The translations under genes and the position numbers were made by a program. Source: Bacteroidota bacterium (GTDB lineage: Bacteria > Bacteroidota > Bacteroidia > UKL13-3). Taken from it: DNA of 64,000 nucleotides. Under the pieces are notes generated by a model. That model saw nothing but the letters and a program-made list of their open reading frames with translations, did no database searches and was not told the DNA's origin. Positions 35,104 through 41,951 of this stretch are shown in pieces (position 1 is the first letter of the stretch; every line of letters starts with the position of its first letter). Location: assembly GCA_947464275.1 (NCBI GenBank), contig CANHVU010000005.1:62001-126000 (forward strand), given 5' to 3'.

Positions 35104-35143
35104 TTCGAAGTACTTAGTTTTAGTTCTTAGTTTTTAGTTCGAA
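35104..35143. repeat. AGTACTTAG-type repeat tract upstream of the SUF promoter
   Basis: The tract reads TTCGAAGTACTTAGTTTTAG then TTCTTAGTTTTTAGTTCGAA and is bounded by TTCGAA at both ends. It is a member of the same heptamer-like family. Confidence 0.75.
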
Positions 35144-35204
35144 GTTTATTGGTTGCAAGTTTTTTATTAATAGTATTTATTTTTATACTTCATAGTTCAT
35201 ACTT

Positions 35205-35375
35205 CTCTCACGCTTTGCGTGATAAAAATTGCGTAAGGGATAGCAGCGGAAATCCTTTTTTGTTTTGGCTTTGTGCGTTTGGTAAAAAAGATTGGAGCGA
35301 ATAGCCCGACCCATTTTGGCTGGTAATGGCCTTAGAATTGGGACAAATGGGTTACGCCCAAAAATAAATTTTAAA
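35205..35375. repeat. Structured GC-rich intergenic element (candidate ncRNA or dispersed repeat)
   Basis: It lies in the 496-bp gene-free gap between sufB and psd. It has a small hairpin TCACGC-TTT-GCGTGA (about 35217-35231), then GGGATAGCAGCGGAAATCC, a bulged hairpin pairing AATCCTTTTTT with AAAAAAGATT, then GGAGCGAATAGCCCGACCCA, and a CCCATTT...AAATGGG pairing that ends in GGGTTACGCCC. Base composition is well above the surroundings. From memory, similar blocks recur in many Bacteroidota genomes; copy number and transcription cannot be judged here. Confidence 0.55.
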
Positions 35376-35469
35376 ATTGAGGTAAGTGACTAATATGTAT
35401 ATAAATAAAAAAACGGTAGGCAATTTAGTAGCTTTATTTATATTTGCCGATTAATTAAAAACATAAAAC

Positions 35470-36120
35470 ATGCTACATAAAGAAGGAAAAGCTACCATAT
35501 TAATTACGCTATTAGGATTATTTGCCTTAAATTTTGCCATTAGTTTTACAGAAATTAACTGGTTAATCAACACCATTTTAGGTTTATCGGTAGTATTTTT
35601 GATAATTATTCTTCAATTTTTTAGAAATCCAACTGTTACTGTTACTCAAAACGAAAACCATGTTATTTGCCCTGCCGATGGAAAAGTGGTGGTGATTGAG
35701 GAAGTAATGGAAACTGAATATTACAACGAAAAAAGATTACAAGTTTCGGTATTTATGAGCCCATTTAATGTGCATGTAAACCGCAATCCAATTGGTGGTT
35801 TGGTAAAATATTTTAAATACCATCCTGGTTTATATTTAGTGGCTTGGCATCCAAAATCGTCAACCGAAAATGAACGTACTACCACTGTAATTGAAAAACC
35901 TAACGGTGTTTCGGTATTGTTCCGTCAAATTGCGGGTGCATTGGCTAAACGCATAGTTTGGTATGTAAAAGAAGGTCAACAAGCTGAGCAAGGTGCTGAA
36001 ATGGGTTTTATTAAATTTGGTTCAAGGGTTGATTTGTATTTGCCTTTAGATGCTAAAATAAATGTTACCTTAAATCAAGTGGTTAAAGGCGGTAAAACCG
36101 TAATTGCTGAGATTAAATAA
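35470..36120 (+). CDS. psd: Phosphatidylserine decarboxylase proenzyme (short bacterial form)
   Basis: A 216-residue proenzyme of the short Psd class that makes phosphatidylethanolamine. It has two N-terminal membrane helices (about 8-50), ICPADGKVVVIEE, FMSPFNVHVNRNPIGG, the active-site histidine in KYHPG and the self-cleavage site FGSR (Gly184/Ser185) giving the pyruvoyl group in GFIKFGSRVDLYLP. pssA is not adjacent. TATATTTG at 35439-35446 is a possible -7 promoter box 23 bp before the ATG. Confidence 0.95.
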   Translation: MLHKEGKATILITLLGLFALNFAISFTEINWLINTILGLSVVFLIIILQFFRNPTVTVTQNENHVICPADGKVVVIEEVMETEYYNEKRLQVSVFMSPFNVHVNRNPIGGLVKYFKYHPGLYLVAWHPKSSTENERTTTVIEKPNGVSVLFRQIAGALAKRIVWYVKEGQQAEQGAEMGFIKFGSRVDLYLPLDAKINVTLNQVVKGGKTVIAEIK

Positions 36121-36246
36121 GGTTTAGGTTATATATTACATATCAAATTTACAAGATTTACAAAATGGTTAAATGGTTTGTTCAATAACAAAAATTAACT
36201 AAAAAAGGAGCTAAATATCCCAAAGTAAAAACATAAATTTACGAAT

Positions 36247-36831
36247 ATGGATGACAAAAAATTATACATAATTGCAGGATGTAATGGTGCTGGAAAAACG
36301 ACAGCATCGTTTACTATTTTACCTGAAATTTTGGATTGTAAAGAGTTTGTAAATGCAGATGAAATAGCAAAAGGACTTTCACCTTTTCAACCTGAAAAAG
36401 TTTCAATTGAAGCTGGTAGGATAATGCTGAAAAGAATAAATGAATTGCTTTCTGAAAACGAAATATTTGCTTTTGAAACCACATTGTCAACTAAAAGCTA
36501 TAAAAATAAAATTACTGAAGCTAAAGATAAAGGATATCGAGTTACATTACTTTTCTTTTGGTTGCAAAGTATTGAATTAGCTAATGAACGTGTAAAAACA
36601 AGAGTTTTAGAAGGTGGACATAATATAGCATTTGAAATTGTTGAGAGAAGATATAAAAAAGGTATTAAAAACTTATTTGATATTTACCTTCCAATTGTTG
36701 ATGGAGCATTGATTTTTGATAATTCAGAAGGTAAACATGAACTTTTAGCTGACAAACAAATAGATGGTTTTCTTAATATTGTAAATCCTGAGAAGTTTAA
36801 TATTTTAAAAAATTACTATGACAACAATTGA
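36247..36831 (+). CDS. Zeta-toxin-like P-loop kinase
   Basis: A 194-residue zeta-toxin family protein. Walker A is GCNGAGKTT (11-19), then FVNADEIAKGLSPFQPE with the catalytic-type Asp, AGRIMLKRINEL, FAFETTLSTKSY and ERVKTRVLEGGHN. Zeta toxins phosphorylate UDP-N-acetylglucosamine or related sugars; many chromosomal relatives are unverified kinases. The next small gene overlaps its end by 14 bp, suggesting an operon pair. There is no epsilon-type antitoxin upstream. Confidence 0.85.
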   Translation: MDDKKLYIIAGCNGAGKTTASFTILPEILDCKEFVNADEIAKGLSPFQPEKVSIEAGRIMLKRINELLSENEIFAFETTLSTKSYKNKITEAKDKGYRVTLLFFWLQSIELANERVKTRVLEGGHNIAFEIVERRYKKGIKNLFDIYLPIVDGALIFDNSEGKHELLADKQIDGFLNIVNPEKFNILKNYYDNN

Positions 36832-36967
36832 AATTCAAATAGAAGAGAAAAATAAAATTATTAAAGGTCTTGAAAAAGTTTATGAAAGACTTTTAGAATT
36901 TAAAAAATTAAAAAACTCTGAGCTTGTAGTACTACGTGACAATAAAATAGTGAAATTAAAACCTTAA
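36818..36967 (+). CDS. 49-residue protein overlapping the zeta-like kinase gene (possible partner/antitoxin)
   Basis: The ATG at 36818 lies within the last codons of the kinase gene (14-bp overlap) and the frame runs to TAA 36967. The product is mostly one amphipathic charged helix (IEEKNKIIKGLEKVYERLLEF), then KKLKNSELVVLRDNKIVKLK. Overlap and size fit a toxin-antitoxin pair in reversed order, but there is no homology to epsilon antitoxins that I can see. It could also be a small accessory protein. Confidence 0.65.
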   Translation: MTTIEIQIEEKNKIIKGLEKVYERLLEFKKLKNSELVVLRDNKIVKLKP

Positions 36968-37053
36968 ATTTTGGTAAAATTATTAACTGAATTTGATAGA
37001 ATTGAATATTTAAATTTAGTTAGCAATAATCGACTTATCATAATATAAAAATT

Positions 37054-38112
37054 TTGAACAAAATAGATATACGCGAACTTACGCTTGACGAATTAAAAGA
37101 CATTTTTGTAAAAAAAGGTCAGCCTGCTTTTAGGGGTAAGCAAGTGTATGAATGGCTATGGAAAAAGTCGGCTACTAGTTTTGATGAAATGAGTAATCTT
37201 TCCATCGAGCTGCGTAATTTGCTGAACGAAGAGTTTTGTATCAATCATATAAAAGTTCAAGATAAACAAGTTAGTGAAGATAGAACGATAAAAAGTAGTT
37301 TCAGGCTTCATGACGGATTTTTGGTAGAAGGAGTTTTAATTCCGGCCGAAGATAGAATGACTGCTTGTGTAAGCAGTCAAGTTGGCTGTAGTTTAACATG
37401 TAAATTTTGCGCAACAGGCACCATGAAACGCGAGCGTAATTTAACGCCTGCCGAAATTTACGACCAAGTAGTTCATATAAAAAATTGGGCTCAAAATCAT
37501 TATGGAAAACCATTGACCAATATCGTTTTTATGGGAATGGGTGAGCCGTTGTTAAATTATAGCAATGTAATGGCGGCCATTAAAAAAATTACTTTACCCG
37601 AAGGTTTGGGAATGAGTAATGAGCGCATAACGGTTAGTACGGCTGGTATTGCGAAAATGATTGAAAAGTTAGGCGATGATAATGTGAAATTCCGTTTGGC
37701 ACTATCGCTACATGCTGCAAGCGATGAAAAGCGCAATATGATAATGCCTATAAACGAAAGCAACAGTTTGGAAGCTGTTGGCAAGGCATTGCAACATTTT
37801 TATAATAAAACCAAAAGCCGCATTACCTTTGAATACATAGCATTTAAAGATTTTAACGAAAGTATTGAAGACGCTAAAATGTTGCTTAAATTCTGTAAAA
37901 AAGTTCCTGCAAAAGTAAATATCATTGAATATAACCCTACCGGTGATGGACAATTTATAAAAGCTGATAGTAGTAAAATAGATGCTTTTTGTGCATACCT
38001 TGAAAAAAACGGTGTGAAAGCTACTGTGCGTAGAAGCCGTGGAAAAGACATAGATGCAGCCTGCGGTCAATTGGCCAATAAAAAGCACGATGATGCCTTG
38101 ATGGAAGGGTAA
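37054..38112 (+). CDS. rlmN: Dual-specificity rRNA/tRNA (adenine-C2)-methyltransferase RlmN
   Basis: A 352-residue radical-SAM enzyme that methylates C2 of A2503 in 23S rRNA and A37 in some tRNAs. The cluster motif is Cys112, Cys116, Cys119 (GCSLTCKFCATGTM), with FRGKQVYEWLWKK at the N-terminus, NIVFMGMGEPLLNY, RLALSLHAASDEKR and the methyl-carrying Cys337 (DIDAACGQL). The start is TTG 37054. Confidence 0.96.
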   Translation: MNKIDIRELTLDELKDIFVKKGQPAFRGKQVYEWLWKKSATSFDEMSNLSIELRNLLNEEFCINHIKVQDKQVSEDRTIKSSFRLHDGFLVEGVLIPAEDRMTACVSSQVGCSLTCKFCATGTMKRERNLTPAEIYDQVVHIKNWAQNHYGKPLTNIVFMGMGEPLLNYSNVMAAIKKITLPEGLGMSNERITVSTAGIAKMIEKLGDDNVKFRLALSLHAASDEKRNMIMPINESNSLEAVGKALQHFYNKTKSRITFEYIAFKDFNESIEDAKMLLKFCKKVPAKVNIIEYNPTGDGQFIKADSSKIDAFCAYLEKNGVKATVRRSRGKDIDAACGQLANKKHDDALMEG

Positions 38113-38128
38113 AAGTTCGGAATGTGGA

Positions 38129-38362
38129 ATGACAAAAATGCGGAGTGAAGGATTAAAAAAATACAGATTCATCGTTTATTTACTCCTAATAACAACTAAT
38201 TGTATACCAAGAATAAATGAATTAGATGAAACAATCTATGGATTTCCTAATAGAATTTATTACAGTTTTATGGTAAAGGGAAACCCATATCCAAATCATA
38301 GTTGGTTTGTAAATAATTTGATAAATAATTTTTTATTATTACACTATTTATTATTTCAATAG
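38129..38362 (+). CDS. Hypothetical small membrane protein
   Basis: A 77-residue frame 16 bp after rlmN with an N-terminal hydrophobic segment (RFIVYLLLITTNCI, about 13-26) and a second one near the end (NLINNFLLLHYLLF). The central KGNPYPNHSWFVNNL resembles small uncharacterised Bacteroidota membrane proteins with a G-x-P-Y/F-P motif. It may be shortened at the C-terminus. Coding is likely but not certain. Confidence 0.45.
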   Translation: MTKMRSEGLKKYRFIVYLLLITTNCIPRINELDETIYGFPNRIYYSFMVKGNPYPNHSWFVNNLINNFLLLHYLLFQ

Positions 38363-38439
38363 AATTAATAATTTTTCTTTTATCTAAATATAGAATAATT
38401 TAAAGAATACATTTTATTCAAACGACTCGTTATAAAAGC

Positions 38440-39354
38440 ATGAAGAAACTTATATTTACGATTATTCTTTTTATGAGTTCATTTGCTTATGGCTTTGCTT
38501 GTTTAAATGGCTATACTGTTATTTTAAAAGAAGGTGTTTTTTTAACAATGGAATATAGAAGTGAAGTTCCATCTCAAAAGATTATTGTTTCGAACAAAGA
38601 AATAAAGAAATTAATCATCAAATTTGATAGTTTTTATAAAGCAACTAAAAATTTGGAGTATTTATCCGACAAAGGTATTTTACTCATTTACGATAAACAA
38701 TACAAAGAAGCAATTAATCTATACCTTACTATTGAGAAAACTAAACCAAATAAATATTCTACAGCCTCTAATTTAGGCACAGCTTATGAGTTAATTGGAG
38801 ATAATATTAATGCACTTAAATGGATAAAAAAAGCAGTTGAAATTGATAGTAGTTCACATTATAGATCTGAATGGATTCATATAAATATACTAAAAGCTAA
38901 AATAAAAGGAAACAACTTAATAAATAGTTCTTTTTTAATCAATACAGAGTTTTGCAATGATACTCTGCCAAAATCTAATTTGTCTGAATCTGAATTGATA
39001 ATGTTGCATCTTGCTTTAGGTTATCAATTGGGAGAGCGAATGACTTTTATTGCTCCAAAAGATAAAATTGTAGCAGAATTATTATTTGAATTAGGAAATA
39101 TTATGATGTTAAGAAAATCATATTCTTTTGCTATTCAAAATTATGAACACGCCAAAGAATACGGATTTACCGATTCAATTATTGACATTAGGTTAAAAAA
39201 ATTGATTAATATAACAACCCCTAAAATGTACACTGAAAAGGTTGATGAAAGTAAATGGAGCGGCTTAACTTATTATTTAATTGGTGGGGGAGGTATATTG
39301 ATTTTGTTACTTGGTTATTTTTTTAGGAAAAGATTGCTTAAGCAATTTTATTAG
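38440..39354 (+). CDS. Exported TPR protein with C-terminal membrane anchor
   Basis: A 304-residue protein with signal peptide about 1-19 (ILFMSSFAYGFAC), TPR-like helices between about 60 and 245 (YDKQYKEAINLYLTIEKTK, YSTASNLGTAYELIGDN, KWIKKAVEID, SYSFAIQNYEHAKEYG), and one membrane helix at 277-295 (IGGGGILILLLGYFF) with a basic tail. The soluble part should face the periplasm. It is probably a protein-interaction module; no function is known. Confidence 0.75.
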   Translation: MKKLIFTIILFMSSFAYGFACLNGYTVILKEGVFLTMEYRSEVPSQKIIVSNKEIKKLIIKFDSFYKATKNLEYLSDKGILLIYDKQYKEAINLYLTIEKTKPNKYSTASNLGTAYELIGDNINALKWIKKAVEIDSSSHYRSEWIHINILKAKIKGNNLINSSFLINTEFCNDTLPKSNLSESELIMLHLALGYQLGERMTFIAPKDKIVAELLFELGNIMMLRKSYSFAIQNYEHAKEYGFTDSIIDIRLKKLINITTPKMYTEKVDESKWSGLTYYLIGGGGILILLLGYFFRKRLLKQFY

Positions 39355-39381
39355 CCTAGAAAAGACGCTTCTTCAACAAAC

Positions 39382-39463
39382 GTCATTGCAATCGTAGAGA
39401 AGCAATCTCAAGTGAGCAAATGCCCTTCATAGCTTTAGATTGCTTCGTTCCTCGCAATGACGA
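39382..39463. repeat. Inverted-repeat element with CGTCATTGC / GCAATGACG ends
   Basis: The left arm starts CGTCATTGCAATCGTAGAG with AAGCAATCT (to 39409); the right arm is AGATTGCTTCG followed by TTCCTCGCAATGACG (39438-39463). Arms pair through AAGCAATCT/AGATTGCTT and CGTCATTGC/GCAATGACG. I recall GTCATTGCGAGGAACGAAGC-like units as a dispersed repeat in several phyla. It lies in the 277-bp gap after the TPR gene. Confidence 0.8.
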
Positions 39464-39631
39464 ATTCACCCGCACTTTATAAAATACATTTTCTGCTTAA
39501 GTGAAATTAGCATGAACTACTTTTAATTTTAGAATATCGAACAACAATTATCGGTTTTAGAGCAACATTTAACTAATAAGTGTTAATAAAAATACAATTT
39601 GAAGAAGTTAGTTTCAATACCTTCATTTTCT

Positions 39632-41287
39632 TTAGGATTTTATTAAATACTCTTTAACCAATTTTTGGCTATAATTCCCAAAATTAGTTTTAAATAAAAT
39701 AGTGTAATAGCCATTATTTAAGAATGCTACATCAATCATTAATTCATTGTTTTTGTGAAATTCTGTGTTCTTCAATTTATAAACTTCTTTACCTAAAACA
39801 TCAATTATGGTTAATTCAAATTGGTTTGTTTTAAGTGCATCATAATTGACTACAACCTTATTGTTTGCTGGATTTGGAAATACTTTTAAAAGTTCACTAT
39901 TTGCATCATCCATTCCTAAAGGCCATTGGCCAACCGTTATGTTAATCCCACGAGTAGAATAAGCTTTATTAGGACAATTTCTATCGGTTCCAGTTACTGT
40001 AAAAGCATGAGGTTGGGTTCTGATAGCACTTATAGGTGGTGTCCAACAAAATTTAAAACTATCAGCTTTGGGTCCGTTTATATTTCGTTGTTCTAATATA
40101 TAATTTCGAGTAAAACTTGCGCTTGCCATTGCTAGATCATTTAAACCTGGGTTATTCCATTTTAAATCTGTTGTATCTGCTTCAATTGGTGGATTTGTGG
40201 TGGTATCTGATTGGTCTTCGGCTACTATATCTAAACATATTTGTTTGCCTTGTTGAACATAAAAATTTGTAATTCCTTTATTCCATATTCCATCTTTATA
40301 AATTTTAATTATTGGCACTTTATTGGTTTTACAAGCAATCGTAGTATTAATCTGTAAATCTCTATAAGTAATACCAACAAGTGTTTGTTCATTGCCAATT
40401 TTTCGCCATTGCGAAACTTCCATATTGATATTTGCCACAAAAACTCCCAATGGCCTAAAACTAATATTACCTGTTAATGGATCAATTCTTAAGTCTAGTG
40501 AATTTGGGCTAGGAGGGCTAAAATAGGGAAATGGATATTTTTCTGAATAGGGTGCAACAAAACTAACCGGAACTCCTTTTGCCTTAAAGTTGGGCACCAT
40601 TTTATAGCTTAGTGAATCTCCATCGGGGTCAATGGGGTTTAATTCAAAATTATAATCAATACCAGAACAAATGGTAGCCAAGGCATCATTGGTAAAAGCA
40701 GGAGATGAATTTACAAAACATTTATTAATAATACATTCAGTAAAAAATGCTTCAGGTAAAAAGGTGGTAAGCGATTTATTTCTAGTATTACCACTTATGG
40801 AAAGTGCCACATTACAGCAATTTGATGGCACCGAACTTAAATCAACCAATCCTTCAAAAATATAAACTTCAACTCCTACACTAAAAGTTCCCGGCCTTCG
40901 AGTATTACAGTTGGTACAAATAGATTTATTCTTTTCACAATTTTGAAACTCAACTATGTCATATCCATTAGCAATCCCGGGAACAATATTTAAATTAAAG
41001 GCACCATAATTAATACCCTCAAATCCTTTGTCCATGCCAATAATGGCGGTAGTAAAACCTGCATTATTTAAATTACAGCCATTAGTAGTTCCATTTGGAA
41101 ATGGTATTTCACAACTAGAGCATAATGCTTCAGCCGAACAATCTCTGTATACTTTTACCGTTATCTTAAAAATATTTTTATTAGAAGTAGCTTGGTAGCT
41201 CATATCGCATGCATTGATTTGAGCAGCTTCGCAATTGTTTAATACTAAAAATAAAAGTATAATTAAATTGGTAAAAAGATTTTTCAT
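39632..41287 (-). CDS. Large T9SS-exported surface protein
   Basis: A 551-residue secreted protein with signal peptide about 1-21 (NLIILLFLVLNNCEAA). The ectodomain (about 22-460) is beta-rich with many cysteines (CSAEALCSSC, CEKNKSICTNC) and modules seen in gliding/adhesin-type proteins: DPDGDSLSYKMV, DPLTGNISFRPLGVFVANI, GTDRNCPNKAYST. A T9SS type A domain ends it (LLKVFPNPANNKVVV, TIIDVLGKEVYKL, LNNGYYTILF). It is likely a surface adhesin. A long hairpin directly precedes its ATG. Confidence 0.87.
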   Translation of the reverse strand: MKNLFTNLIILLFLVLNNCEAAQINACDMSYQATSNKNIFKITVKVYRDCSAEALCSSCEIPFPNGTTNGCNLNNAGFTTAIIGMDKGFEGINYGAFNLNIVPGIANGYDIVEFQNCEKNKSICTNCNTRRPGTFSVGVEVYIFEGLVDLSSVPSNCCNVALSISGNTRNKSLTTFLPEAFFTECIINKCFVNSSPAFTNDALATICSGIDYNFELNPIDPDGDSLSYKMVPNFKAKGVPVSFVAPYSEKYPFPYFSPPSPNSLDLRIDPLTGNISFRPLGVFVANINMEVSQWRKIGNEQTLVGITYRDLQINTTIACKTNKVPIIKIYKDGIWNKGITNFYVQQGKQICLDIVAEDQSDTTTNPPIEADTTDLKWNNPGLNDLAMASASFTRNYILEQRNINGPKADSFKFCWTPPISAIRTQPHAFTVTGTDRNCPNKAYSTRGINITVGQWPLGMDDANSELLKVFPNPANNKVVVNYDALKTNQFELTIIDVLGKEVYKLKNTEFHKNNELMIDVAFLNNGYYTILFKTNFGNYSQKLVKEYLIKS

Positions 41288-41332
41288 AATTAAATGAATT
41301 ATTTATACGAACTTAAATAATTCATTTTAATT
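41288..41332 (-). promoter_or_regulatory. 18-bp hairpin abutting the start codon of the T9SS surface protein gene
   Basis: TAAATAATTCATTTAATT (41305-41288 on the minus strand) pairs with the upstream arm 41332-41314 around an 8-nt loop, with one A bulge. The stem ends directly at the ATG (41287). In mRNA it could mask the translation start. Confidence 0.6.
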
Positions 41333-41541
41333 AAATACTTAAAAATAGTTTAACATTTTTTGAGGTTTTAAATACAAATTATGTTTAATGTAAATTGAAA
41401 AAAATACGCTTATTGCAGTTTTTTTGGGTACTAGAAATAATATCTTTTAGCTATAAAACTAGCTTGTTGTTTATTATCAAATTATTTAAAAATTAGTTTA
41501 AAACAAATAAATGGTTTTGGTGCTTATCATCTTAATAATAT

Positions 41542-41910
41542 ATGACACGAACTGACCAATTAATGGCATTACGCCCAATAGTAAAAATTGATACTAGTAA
41601 ATCAAGTTTACATTTAGAAGAATTTCAGAATAATACCTTACGTCCGATTTTAAAGTTTCAAAACGAAATCATCTTAGCCTTGGTTAATAATAGTTTTGGT
41701 AAAGTAATTTTACCTAAAAGTGCAATTGAAAAAAACCTGTTTATTGAAAATTATATCCAGAAAAATCACATTCTAAAAAATCAGTTAATAGGTTTAACAA
41801 TAGCCCTGTTCACTGAGTTTGAAGTAGCCTTTTACCTTGATTATCAAAGCGATATAAATAAGAGAATTAATCAGTTAATAATAAAAAGAGTCTCTGATCA
41901 AATTACTTAA
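41542..41910 (+). CDS. Conserved hypothetical protein
   Basis: A 122-residue cytosolic protein, mixed alpha/beta: MTRTDQLMALRPIVKIDTSK, LEEFQNNTLRPILKFQNEIILAL, ENYIQKNHILKNQLIGLTIALF and a C-terminal helix INKRINQLIIKRVSDQ. I recall similar proteins in Bacteroidota as hypothetical or vaguely as glyoxalase, without support here. A 17-bp perfect hairpin terminator overlaps its stop. Confidence 0.7.
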   Translation: MTRTDQLMALRPIVKIDTSKSSLHLEEFQNNTLRPILKFQNEIILALVNNSFGKVILPKSAIEKNLFIENYIQKNHILKNQLIGLTIALFTEFEVAFYLDYQSDINKRINQLIIKRVSDQIT

Positions 41911-41951
41911 AAAAAGTAATAGTTTTTACCTAATAAACTATTACTTTTTTT
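41909..41951. terminator. Bidirectional terminator, 17-bp perfect stem
   Basis: AAAAAAAGTAATAGTTT (41909-41925) pairs with AAACTATTACTTTTTTT (41935-41951), loop 9 nt. It overlaps the stop of the hypothetical gene (+) and the last codons of the M36 gene (-). Confidence 0.92.
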
